Shown here piece after piece: positions 24,473 through 35,352 of a stretch of 64,000 bases of DNA (position 1 is its first letter; every line of letters begins with the position of its first letter). Where the stretch lies: NCBI GenBank assembly GCA_025201345.1, contig JAIXMG010000026.1, positions 62,001-126,000 of the forward strand. The letters run 5' to 3'. The notes below the pieces were generated by a model, which saw only the letters and a list, made by a program, of their open reading frames with translations, was not told where the DNA came from and searched no databases. The translations under genes were made by a program, and so were the position numbers. Origin of the DNA: Thamnidium elegans. Lineage: Eukaryota > Mucoromycota > Mucoromycetes > Mucorales > Mucoraceae.

Positions 24473-25994
24473 TAATCACCAATTGGCATGTGCTTTTTTT
24501 TTTAAAAAAAAAACTGAAATCTAGTAAAAAAAAAAAGAGAGAATAAAAAGGAAAAAAATGACTTCACACGCTTTAATTGAACTTTAAAATTCTTTTTCAA
24601 TGTCTTACCGGACTTTTTATTATGTTTCTTAATACAAGGTAATTATCGGTCATGTCCGAGAAAAGAGCCGATACTCTTTATATAAAGAAAAATGATTACA
24701 TCATTATATTTTGCTTCGTGTATATCTTCTTTTTAGTACAATAACAATAAAGAGTGGCGCACGTTTATTTAATTTTGTACTCAATTTCCGAAATAGATTT
24801 CTTAATGCAGGTAACATAAACTATAAACGTTATTCCCGTTTGTTTCTTTTTTTTTTTTTTTGTTTCTGCCCAAGTCGTGCATGTAGCTTAAAACCTTGGC
24901 TTTTTATTTCGTAACTTTAAACCGAAGCGCTGGATAATTTAGTCGCTATTTTTTTTCCCTGGATAATTATATATCCAGGGTTGTAAAAGGTCATTAGGGT
25001 GCGTGGATATCGCTCATTTTATGTATAAATTGTATTATAAAACGTCCTTTTTCACACGCAAATAAACTCTGAAATGTGTATTTGTACATAAATTATTTGT
25101 TACTTTTGAAAAAAGTAGAACAACAAGCGGTTTTCAATATTTAATACTAAAGACATCTTCCTAACAATTAGCTTTTACTATATAACTTGGGTAAAATAAA
25201 GTTTTCCTGATTTTTGATTAACACTACTAAAATCATATCTCTTCATATAAAAAAATAAATAGTTCTGAGTTTCACGCAAGTTAACGTAAAAGGAATATAA
25301 CCTTTTGTCGACTTGATTGTAGACAATGTAATAGCACGAATTCAATAATTTTGTAAGTGGTGTATAAGAGAAAAGTACTTTATGATTACAACCTCGTTTT
25401 TATTACTAAAAAATACATAATTAAAAAAAAAAATACCTAGTACCTACTTTTTTCTCCTATATGTATAACCTTGCTCAAAAAGGCTGCAAATAAAAAATAG
25501 GTACAATAGAAAAGGAGGATTTTCTTGTTAGGTATGACAAAGTTGCATATACTCATACATTTCCTGAATATAACTCGGTTGACAATAAGTCGTCATGTAA
25601 TTTACAATTCCTTATTTTTATTGCCTAGTACATATTATAGGGGTGTTTATATGCAAAAATAGTTATGACTGATGCCTCTTATGATTAACCTCTACTGCCT
25701 CAATCCCCGAAAGATTTCTGAAGCTTTGAGCTTGCTACTGCAAAAAAAAAAAAAAAAATATGCCTTGGGAAGACATACACTGTTACCCAGTATAAAGACA
25801 TTTATTAACTAATAATAATAACACTAAATCATAGCTGAGACAATAACATAATCAATACAATATGATTAAAGATGTATCAAATTTTGAAAGTCACAAAGAG
25901 AGAGAAAAAAAAAAGGTTTAAACCAGGGAGCTTCAGTTTCTTTTTCTTTTTTTTTTTTCCCCCTCTTTTTTTTGTAACTTTTTATACAAGTGAA
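24473..25994. other. Intergenic, divergent promoters
   Basis: 1.5 kb between the divergent CreC-like and PSD1 genes. AT-rich; poly-A tract at 25741-25757 and pyrimidine-rich tract just upstream of the PSD1 start (25938-25975), a pattern seen before several starts in this window. No gene recognised. Confidence 0.5.
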
Positions 25995-27523
25995 ATGGTG
26001 TTGCAATTGACAGCACGTTCTTGTGCTTTAAATCTTAAAAGAAATTGTAAAGGTCTTGGTCCCATTCGATCTTTTCATTCTTCTTTAGCAAAAAGACAAC
26101 AACAACAACAACAACAACAAGAAAAACCTTTGCTTGGTAAGCTGTCAGTTTTTTTTTATTTATTTATTTTTTTATTTTACTTGCTTTTAATCGATTTTGA
26201 TGTCTAGGTCGCTTGGCTGACAGTTGGAATAATACGGAGACAAAATGGTATCCTATTCCTGTTGCACTTGGTTTAGGTGTTATTGGAACTATTCAATATC
26301 GTAGAGTTAGAGAACGTGAAGCAAATCAATTGGAAAAGCCTAAATATGTAGCAAGTGGACCATGGCAGGTAAAAAGCACTAAAAAGAGAGAGATATAAAT
26401 AATACTTATAAACGAAAATAGGTACACGTAGCAGCAGCTTTACCTTTAAGAACATTATCTCGTTTATGGGGAGCATTTAATTCAATGACCATTCCTGAAC
26501 CTTTACGACCTATGGGATATAAATTATATAGTTGGTTCTTTGGTTGTAATTTGGAAGAGATGAAAAATCCTAATCTTTATGATTACCGTAACCTTTCAGA
26601 ATTTTTTTTACCGAGAATTAAAGGAAGGAGTTAGACCAATTGCAGACGCTACACTTGTCTCACCTTCCGACGGTAAGATTTTACATTTTGGAGTAGTTCA
26701 AGGAGAGAATATTGAACAAATTAAGGGAGTATCATACAACGTACATGCATTATTGGGTAATGATGATAAACCTAGTTCACCTATTTCAGAAGCTATTCTC
26801 GGAAAGTCAGGTCAATTAGTTGTAGATGAAGAGGATTTTGCTAATGTCAATGGTATCGAATATTCTTTGGATGATATGATGAGTCAAGGACACTCAATTA
26901 AAACTGAATCAGCAGTTGGACCCGATGGTTTAGCTCGTTCAGAAAAGACAGATCCTAAAGATGAAAAGACACTTGTCAAATTAGCCGATGTTCAGCCTGA
27001 TATGGTTCATCATACAGTAAAGGAGGGAAATGCCATGTTCTTTTGTGTAGTTTACCTTGCACCAGGAGATTATCATAGATTCCATTCACCTACTAATTGG
27101 GTAGTTCAAACCAGAAGACATTTCGCTGGCGAACTCTTTTCTGTATCACCTTACTTTGTTAAATTATTACAAAACTTGTTCGTTTTAAATGAAAGAGTTG
27201 CATTGTTGGGTAAATGGAAGCACGGTTTCTTTTCAATGATTCCCGTTGGCGCAACTAATGTTGGCTCTATCAAGATTAACTTTGATGAAGCATTAAAGAC
27301 CAATCAAAAAGAAGATATTCCATTAGGTACATATACGGAAGTTACATATAAATCTGCTAGTAAGGTTTTAGGTGGTAAAGCATTAAAGTATGGTGATGAA
27401 ATGGGTGGTTTCTACCTTGGATCAACTGTAGTACTTGTATTTGAAGCACCTGAATCCTTCAAGTTTAAGGTAACATCAGGTCAAAAGATTCAAATGGGAG
27501 AAGTATTAGGTCAAATTGAATAA
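25995..27523 (+). CDS. PSD1: Phosphatidylserine decarboxylase, mitochondrial (PSD1), with one apparent frameshift
   Basis: Exons 25995..26136, 26208..26368 and 26422..27523. The N-terminus is basic with a poly-Gln stretch (mitochondrial presequence), then a membrane segment (PIPVALGLGVIGTI) and the decarboxylase domain: DATLVSPSDGKIL, the catalytic-centre HRFHSP (in GDYHRFHSPTNW) and FYLGSTVVLVFE, in which LGST is the self-cleavage site producing the pyruvoyl cofactor. The enzyme makes phosphatidylethanolamine at the inner mitochondrial membrane. The frame breaks inside an 8-T run at 26602-26609: upstream reads NLYDYRNLSE, downstream FYRELKEGV in the next frame. Seven Ts would restore continuity, and no plausible intron explains it. 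A sequencing error is the simplest reading, since the rest of the gene is intact. Confidence 0.9.
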
Positions 27524-28612
27524 AATAAAAAAAAAACAAAAAAAAAATATCAATATAAAATTGTTAATAAAAATGTTAAAAGATAAGATAAAAAGGAAGG
27601 GTTAAAAATATAAGCTACAAAAAATAGGGTTGCGACAAAATACCGCATGTAATAATGATCGACAATCACACGCGAGACTCCTACTATAAATTCAGATAAA
27701 TTAAAATTCGGAAAGGACATTTACCTGCATTAAGCGGAAAATATGTACTTTTTTTCAACTAAACAGAACAGGACGTTTACCAGTAGATCTTAAATTGCTC
27801 AAAGTTTTAAGTTAAGGGTAATGGTCATAGATTTTTGTCTTGCAATATAAGTCTATTTGGTATTATTAATCATTTTATGTACATGTTGTTCCAACTTGTT
27901 TAAAAAAAAAATACATCACACTCTTTGCTAAGCATGTTAATAAAACATGTGTATCATGTCAAACTCATATATTCGCATTAGAGATAAAATTTAAATTCAT
28001 ACTTTCGTAAAAATGGCTTCTATTTTATCATTGCCACGTTTTTGATATAAGAATATTTATGTTCGATTTAGGGGTGTATTTCTTCCATCCTTTAATAGAG
28101 TCGCTATTGTAACTATCAATAAAAAATAAGTATATAATAGTTATTGCATCTGATTTGGGACAGTTTTCTTCTTTAAAAGTCAAGACCATAAACCTTTCGT
28201 ACTCCCCTTTTCTCAATCCAATGGAGGAATGCAGATAAATAAAAGAGAAATTCACCTTCCTCGTGGCATATTTTGACACTCAAGATCAGGGACGCTTGAT
28301 GTGAAACTGTAAAGACTACGTTAGCTCTAATTAGTCATACTGGGACTTGATAGGAGTAGGATGTCTTAATAGAGAAATTATCATTGTTTAGTATGTTTTG
28401 TTTTTTAAAGTCTGCCTGAATATAATTTGCATTGTCTGGATTTAAGCGCGAGACTCCTATATGAATATATAGTCTTTTTCCCTTACATCTCCTTAAAACG
28501 CTGACATTTATAATTTCACCCCTTTTTTTATTTGCTTTCTTTTTCTTTTTTTTCTTTTTTTTTCTTCTCTTTTATACATATATAAAATAAATTCAAAATA
28601 TAGATAGAGAGA
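27524..28612. other. Intergenic region
   Basis: 1.1 kb without a supported gene. The 12-mer GCGAGACTCCTA occurs twice in direct orientation (27672 and 28448). A pyrimidine-rich stretch (28500-28570) precedes the next start. Nothing else seen. Confidence 0.5.
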
Positions 28613-29047
28613 ATGACCTCTTATTGGTATTCAAGAAATGGACTAGATCAACGTCGTTTATCGCATCGTCATTTATCAATATTAGATCAAGCTTTTGAAC
28701 GACATGCACGAATTCAATTATTTGACGATGAGGTATTTGGACAAAATGTAATAGCTATTGCTAATCCATACCAAGGTACCTTGACAGCAGGTGACCTTCA
28801 CTTTGGGCTTTATAGACAACCACCCATGTGGCGTATGAGTGACACAAGTCTTGATACACTTATTTTGATGGATAGTAATAGTCAAATCGACGAAACAAAT
28901 TCAAAGAATCGGCATTCTAACGGCGATGCAAGTTTAGATAGTAATAATAACTTACCACGCGACATCCAAACAAAGTACAAGATTATACAAAGAAAAAAGA
29001 ATTCTCAAACTGTAGAAGAAAATTGTATTTGCTGTAGAATCAGTTGA
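28613..29047 (+). CDS. Small hypothetical protein, 144 residues
   Basis: Intronless ORF preceded by a long pyrimidine-rich tract and an AT-rich leader, like other starts here. Residues 10-75 are well mixed (RRLSHRHLSILDQAFERHAR, then FGQNVIAIANPYQGTLTAG), residues 85-115 are Asn/Ser-rich, and the end is basic followed by ENCICCRIS. The terminal Cys cluster could be lipid-modified, but it is not a canonical CaaX box. I do not recognise the family. It is followed by the reverse-strand Cys-rich gene, so the two converge. Confidence 0.55.
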   Translation: MTSYWYSRNGLDQRRLSHRHLSILDQAFERHARIQLFDDEVFGQNVIAIANPYQGTLTAGDLHFGLYRQPPMWRMSDTSLDTLILMDSNSQIDETNSKNRHSNGDASLDSNNNLPRDIQTKYKIIQRKKNSQTVEENCICCRIS

Positions 29048-29174
29048 CATGACTTGACTTATATCCTTCTTCTTTTCTTTTCTTTTTTTTTTTTGTACAT
29101 AATTCATATATATTTATATAACTTCTTTATTAATAATTTTTTTTTTTAACACTTTCAATCCCATTTTTATTTTA

Positions 29175-30054
29175 TTAAAAATTCATAATATATGCATGGA
29201 AAAATATACAAACAGTAAATTTCATTATATAAACTACTGAATTTGCATTATTTGTTAAACTATAAGTTGGTTTGTCTTGTTCTTTTTCTACTCGAAGTCC
29301 ACTAGATGGACTTCCCGCTTTATCGCATCTATAATACTTATTACATGCTTTAATACAAATTTCTTTAGTGGTACCATATGTACATCCATTAATACAAGAA
29401 GCTTCTCTACCATGACATTCTGCTAATGTAATAGGCCAGTGATAAGGTGGTACATCTGGTACTTGATTCTGCATTAGGAGTTAAATACAACACCTCCCTT
29501 TTCATATCTCCTTATTTATTTTTACCTGGCACGAACACATCCAAGACATTGTAGTTTGATTACAATAACTATAAAAAATAAGTGTATATTTATTTATTAT
29601 TAAATATATACTTATATATATATATATATATATATATCCGTTTATATACTTTTTATCCACTAAAGTATCTCCACCACATTCTTCCTAATATATAATGAAC
29701 AGTTAGTAAATAAATATATATATATATATATATATATGAATGTTTCAAGACTTTACAGAGCAAAAACTTTTTTGTCGAGTACAAACATCTTGTTTTTCAG
29801 TTTCATTTAAATCTGTAATTTTCCAGGTACCAATAGGTATACCAACTTGTTTATATGTGTAACTATATTAGAATTATGATTTCAACTTGACAGTTAAAAT
29901 ATATATGTTTATATACATATATATAATTACCATAAGGATGATTTCTACTACTAGATAAAGAGTTTTCTGGACTAATATCATTATCTATAAAATCATGCTT
30001 TTCTGCGTACACATTTAATATAAAGTATATTATAATACAAGCGAATAATTTCAT
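29175..30054 (-). CDS. Secreted cysteine-rich protein, probable GPI-anchored cell-wall protein (DUF7707-like)
   Basis: Five exons, complement(29175..29468, 29526..29568, 29650..29684, 29757..29845, 29931..30054), give 194 residues with consistent phases. Residues 1-18 (MKLFACIIIYFILNVYAE) are a signal peptide. Regularly spaced Cys residues follow: DVCTRQKSFC, EECGG, NYCNQ, WMCSCQ, then TLAECHGREASCINGC and ICIKACNKYYRC. The C-terminus ends in a hydrophobic helix (VVYIMKFTVCIFFHAYIM) that could be a GPI signal. The Cys layout resembles fungal DUF7707-type wall proteins, a family call made from memory of the pattern. A cell-surface location is inferred. Introns are short and contain (TA)n tracts (29618-29637 and 29716-29737). 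Confidence 0.7.
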
Positions 30055-30086
30055 AAGTTCCAGGTTGAGGAAAAATAAATAAAGGA

Positions 30087-30117
<31 letters not shown>

Positions 30118-30437
30118 AATATATATTAAAAAAACATAAAAAAAACTCGTGCAAAAAAAAAAAAAAAAAATAGATTCATCTTTGTTCTCTTACACACACT
30201 TACAAGTCTCCTTATTTCTATACTAACTATTCTAAACAACATCCCTCAATTATAAACATAAGAAGGGCCTCTCGATAGAAACTTATAGGCAGGCGCAAGA
30301 TATAATATGTTACTCGATAGATACTTGTTTGCATTAATTTTTAAGTTGCAAGATTTATTCTATACCCTTACAGCAGCAGATATAAAAAACGGGAGTTGAA
30401 ATAACTAAAAAATATTCATCTTCTTCGTCTCAAGCAA
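30055..30437. other. Divergent promoter region
   Basis: About 380 bp between the Cys-rich gene and SMU1, transcribed away from each other. Contains two A runs (30089-30112 and 30153-30170). No other feature recognised. Confidence 0.5.
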
Positions 30438-32301
30438 ATGTCTGTAGAAATAGAATCGGAAGAGTAAAAAAAAAAACATATACACAGTAGAACCAACCTC
30501 ATTTTTAAAATATTCTAACATCTAAATAGCGTCATTCGTCTTATTTTACAGTTTTTAAAAGAAAATCAGTTACAAGAAACAGCACTCGCACTTGAATTAG
30601 AAACAACTGTTAAAATCAATACGATTGAGAATAAAGAGTCTTTTATAAAAGAGATTAGAGAAGGTGAATGGGATGTAGTGCTGCGTCATGTTATTGACTT
30701 GAAGATTCCTCCTCGCAAATTAATGGATCTGTATGAACAAGTCGTACTTGAACTTACTGAAATGCGCGAATTAGGCGCAGCGCGTACTTTACTTCGACAA
30801 ACGGAGCCCATGTTTATATTAAAACAAAGGCATCCTGAAAGATACTTGCGTTTAGAGCACGCTTTATCTAGATCCATGTTTGATCCTAAAGATAATTACC
30901 CTAATGGTATGACAAAAGAAAAGAGACGAAATATAATTGCGCAAGGTATTTTTTTTTTTTTTTAGAGTTTATTATGAATATTAACTACAAAAAAAAAAGC
31001 TTTAGCAAATGAAGTCACCGTAGTTGAACCTTCTAGATTAATAACTTTGTTGGAAGATTGTATCAAGTGGCAACAACACCAAGGTTTGTTGCCTTTAGAT
31101 ACAAAATTCGATTTGTTCTGTGGTTCAGACCAAGCTCAAAAGACAGAGGAGGATTCGTTTGCTAATAAAGAATATAGTAAAATTAAGGTAAGAAGCGTAT
31201 AACTTACATTGTAAGAATGACAAAAAAAAAAAGGGGGGGTATTTCTCATTCCATATACTATTACAGTTTCCTGGTAAGAATACTTATGCCGAATGTACAA
31301 CTTTCTCGCCAAATGGACAAAATTTGGTTACTGGTTCTGTAGATGGATTTATTGAAGTTTGGAATTACTTGACTGGAAAGTTAAGAAAGGATTTAAAGTA
31401 TCAAGCAGAAGAAAATTTGATGTCTATGGATCAATCTGTTATTTGTTTGAATTTTAGTAATGATAGTGAGTTATTAGCTTCTGGATCTACTGACGGAAAA
31501 ATTGCTGTAAGTTTTTTTTTTTTTTTTTTTTTTTTTGGCTTGGCTTGGCTTGGCTTGGCTTGGTATCATGTTGTTAATCCAAAGTGATAGATTTGGAAAT
31601 TACAGACTGGATTTTGTACTAGAAGGTTTTCACCTGCTCATAGTCAAGGTGTTACTTCATTATGCTTCAACAAAGATGCTAGCCAGATATTAAGCTGTAG
31701 TTACGACCATACTGTGAAAATTCATAATGTCAAGTCGGGCAAGTTGATCAAGTCGTTTGAAGGTCATACTTCGTTTGTAAATTCTGTTTTGTATGGTAGT
31801 AATGATACCATCATTATTAGTGCTAGTAGTGATGGTGAAGTAAAGGTAAGTTTAATTTGATTTTATTGTCACTGTAACTAAAAAGAATATACATAGACTT
31901 GGGATATAACGACAGGATCATGTCTTTCTACTACCAAACCCCAAGATAATTCAGCAGTTCAATTATTATTACCTATACCAAATACTATTGACCAGTTTAT
32001 AGGCGTAAATAAGAGCAACCAATTATCTTTATTAAATCAAAACGGAAAGCTGATAAAGGCAATTGGATATGAAAAAGCCAAGGATTTTGTTACAGCTACA
32101 GTATCTCATGAAGGAAAATTAGTGTATGCTGTATCTGAAGAATCTATTATGTATTGCTTTAATATTGTAACAGGAAAGTTAATTGGACAAACTACTTTAT
32201 GTAATTCCGAAATCATTGGTATTTCGAGCCATCCGTTTTCTAATGTTATTGCATCTAATGATGAAGCTGGACAAATACATTTATTGAAATCTGATGATTG
32301 A
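30438..32301 (+). CDS. SMU1: WD40 spliceosomal protein SMU1
   Basis: Exons 30438..30463, 30530..30945, 31000..31187, 31267..31506, 31591..31845 and 31897..32301 give 509 residues, close to animal SMU1. Residues 5-40 form a LisH motif (DVIRLILQFLKENQLQ), followed by a CTLH-like helical region with LYEQVVLELTEMRELGAART and KWQQHQGLLP, then seven WD40 blades including SPNGQNLVTGSVDGFIEVWN and SYDHTVKIHN. SMU1 works with RED/IK in the spliceosomal B complex and in alternative splicing. The acceptor of exon 5 at 31591 is fixed by the WD sequence IWKLQTGFC; intron 4 contains a T run and five GGCTT repeats. Identity is secure. Confidence 0.95.
31533..31562 (+). repeat. (GGCTT)n pentanucleotide repeat in SMU1 intron 4
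   Basis: Five tandem GGCTT units directly after a run of about 21 Ts, inside the intron between WD40-coding exons 4 and 5. Confidence 0.85.
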
Positions 32302-32439
32302 ACTTAAATAAACTCTTAAACCAACAATGCACACTTTTGTGACCCGAATTTTACAAGTCACGTCCCAGCTCCAAACTACCCATCCCAAATATTTTTTAAT
32401 AGACAGCCCTGTTCTTTTTTTTTTCGGTCAGATTTTAAC

Positions 32440-32665
32440 ATGCTTTCAACTTTGCTTAAAGGGTTAGGTTCTTCAGTAACCAGAGGTATGTTGTGGAATC
32501 TAAATTAACATAATCTCGATATTAACGTTTGTGTTTCTTTTTTCTTTTATTGTAGGCGCTGCTTCTATTAGACAACCCATTCAAAGTAAATAAATAGAAT
32601 GTCAAAAAAAAAAAAAAAAAAAATATATATATATAGGAAACTCGTCACTAAGGCCTACGCGTACC

Positions 32666-32699
<34 letters not shown>

Positions 32700-33104
32700 G
32701 ATACTTTACGTCAAGTTCAAACTTCAGCCGTAGAACAAGATACAACAGCTCCAGTTCAAAAGCTTCGTGAACAATTACGTTACTATGCAGTTGCAGAGAT
32801 TGCTGGTAGACCCTTTTTAATCACAAAGAATGACAAGGTTATTGTTAACCGTTTAAACGATGTCAAGGTTGGCGATGTAATCAAGTTGGATAAAGTTCGC
32901 GAATTAGGATCCAAGGATTATACTTTAAAGGGATCACCTTACGTTCCCGAGAATGTTTTCGATATCAATGCTACAGTCATTGAACATACCAAGAGCAAAT
33001 TGATTCAAATTGTCAAGAAGAAGAGAAGAAAGAATTATAAGCGTACTATCGAACATAAGCAAACTCATACTGTATTAAGGATCTCAAATGTTGATGTACT
33101 TTAA
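32440..33104 (+). CDS. MRPL21: Mitochondrial ribosomal protein bL21m
   Basis: Exons 32440..32485, 32556..32585 and 32701..33104 give 159 residues. The N-terminus is Arg/Ser-rich, a mitochondrial presequence. The body matches bacterial L21: YYAVAEIAGRPFLITKNDKV, VNRLNDVKVGDVIKLDKV, and the C-terminal KKKRRKNYKRTIEHKQTHT motif that binds 23S-like rRNA. It sits 138 bp downstream of SMU1 on the same strand. Intron 2 carries an A run, (TA)n and a (TTA)n acceptor tract. Confidence 0.9.
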
Positions 33105-33311
33105 AAAAAAAAAAAAGATTACATAATAAAAAAAAACATTGGATAGATTTATATAAAATTGATGCACAAAAAAAAAAGTTCTGTCACCCAAAAAAAAAAC
33201 GGAGACTAAATCTGCCTATAAAGAGTTGTTTTTTTTTCTTTTTCATCCTAGCTTCTTTTCTTCTTTTTTTATTTCTTTTTATATTTTAATATAATATACA
33301 CACATAAAACA

Positions 33312-35352
33312 ATGGCAAATTCCGCTTCAAAACCATCCGCATTAATTCGTTTTACTCAGTTATCGAGTGACGTTTTAGATAGTCGTTATCTTCAACAGTT
33401 GAAGAATATTGTATTCGTTTACGTACTGTTAAGTCTTTGGTCAAAGACTTACAACAAAGTATTAGTTGGTGGACCAGTTAGAGCATTCAAGGATCTCAAG
33501 ACATATATTATCAAGGTACAATATATATACCTTGATTTTTTTTTTTTTAAAAATTTTTTTTATTGTTTTAGGTTGTATTTAAACAATTACGTCGTCTTCC
33601 TTCTGTGCAAGCTAAAATCAACAAAGCATTAGGAAGTACTTTAGCTGATATGGAGGAATCCATGATGTCTAAAGAAGCTGGCTGTGAAGTCAATTTAACT
33701 TTACCTTCAAAGGGTTTATCAGAAAAAGAAGTTATGGACAGTTTACATAAGTAAGTTCGTTTTTTTTATAAAAAGTAATTTTATATATTTATGTTTTTTT
33801 GTGTGTGTAGATTTCAAACCTTAAAAGCTGCAGATTGGCAAAGCGGCAAAGTATCAGGTTCAATCTATCACGGTGGTGAACAACTTACTAGAATTCTTGG
33901 CGAAGCTTACAGTATTTTCGCAGTCGCAAATCCTCTTCATCCAGAAATTTTCCCTGGTGTAAGACGCATGGAGGCTGAATCTGTTGCTATGGTCTTATCC
34001 ATGTATAATGCTCCCGCCACCGGCTGTGGTACGATGACCAGTGGCGGTACTGAAAGTATTCTCATGGCATGTAAAACTTATCGTGATATGTATAAGGATT
34101 TGAAGGGTATTAATAATCCTGAAATGTAAAATGAAAAAATTAGACGAAAGTTTTTTTTTTTAGTTTTTTTAACGTATCTTTTTAATAGGGTTGTTCCCGA
34201 TACAATTCACGCTGCTTTTATGAAGGCCGCTGATTATTTTAAAATTAAGCTTATTACTGTTCCTATTGATCCCGTTACACTTAAAGTAGATATTAAGAAA
34301 GTTCAAAGAGCTATTACTAAGAATACGGTTATGGTAAGCTTTTTTTCAACTTTTTTAAACTTGTCGTGCTTATAAAAAAAAAAAAAAAAAAAAAATCGAA
34401 TGATGTAACACTAAACTTTCTGCTCCCTCTAGATTGCTGGTTCAGCAGTAAACTTTCCTCATGGTATTGCAGATGATATTGTTGAATTGGGTAAATTAGC
34501 AAAGAAATATGATATTGGTCTTCACGTCGATTGTTGTCTTGGTAGTTTTATTATGCCTTATTTAGAAAGAGCAGGATTTCCTACTACACCATTTGATTTT
34601 AGAGTTGACGGTGTTACTTCAATTTCTTGTGACACTCACAAATATGGTTTCGCTGCCAAGGGTTCATCTATTATCATGTACCGCAATCCCATAATCAGAA
34701 AGTATCAATATTTCTTGTATTCCCAATGGACTGGAGGTATTTATGCATCTCCTAGTATTGCTGGTTCTCGGTAAGAGTAAAAAAATATGACATAACTCTA
34801 ATTTATTCTAAACAACTACTTAAAAAGACCTGGTGCATTAATTGCTGGTTGTTGGTCTGCTCTTATGCACATGGGCGACGATGGTTATCTCCAAACATGT
34901 AAGCAAATTGTCGGTGCTCGTCGTATCATGGAAGCTGGGTAAGAAAACAAATTTTACCGAATTGAACTCCCATTAATAAATCTTCTTTTTTTAGTGTTCG
35001 ATCTATTCCACAGCTTCATGTCAAAGGTGAACCTATTGGACCCGTCCTTTCTTTCGGTGCCAATGAACCTCTTAATATTTATGATGTTGGTGATAAGTTA
35101 TCTGCTCGTGGCTGGAACTTGAGTGCTCTTCAAAACCCTGCTGCCCTTCATATATCCACTACCTTACCTTGGGTAAAGAGTGCTGACTTGTTTGTAAGCG
35201 ATCTTAAGGAATGCGTTAAAGAACTGGTTGATAACCCATCAAGTGGTAATGGTTCCACTGCTACCATTTATGGTACTGCTGCTAGTGTACCCGATAAAAC
35301 TATTATTGATGATGTTGCTGCAGGTTTCTTGGATCTCTTATATAAGGCATAA
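33312..35352 (+). CDS. DPL1: Sphingosine-1-phosphate lyase (dihydrosphingosine phosphate lyase)
   Basis: Exons 33312..33515, 33572..33750, 33811..34125, 34189..34333, 34433..34770, 34828..34938 and 34995..35352 give 549 residues. An N-terminal membrane helix ([13 protein letters not shown]) precedes a PLP-dependent decarboxylase-fold domain: [46 protein letters not shown] and [15 protein letters not shown], in which the Lys of HKYG binds PLP. The enzyme cleaves phosphorylated long-chain bases to a fatty aldehyde and phosphoethanolamine at the ER, the exit step of sphingolipid breakdown. With the ISC1-like gene at the start of the window this is a second sphingolipid-catabolic enzyme, but 31 kb of unrelated genes lie between, so no cluster is implied. 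Confidence 0.95.

Noticed and set aside
708..35352. A sphingolipid-catabolism gene cluster (ISC1-like and DPL1 in one window)
   Set aside because: They lie over 30 kb apart with many unrelated genes between, so co-location is probably chance.
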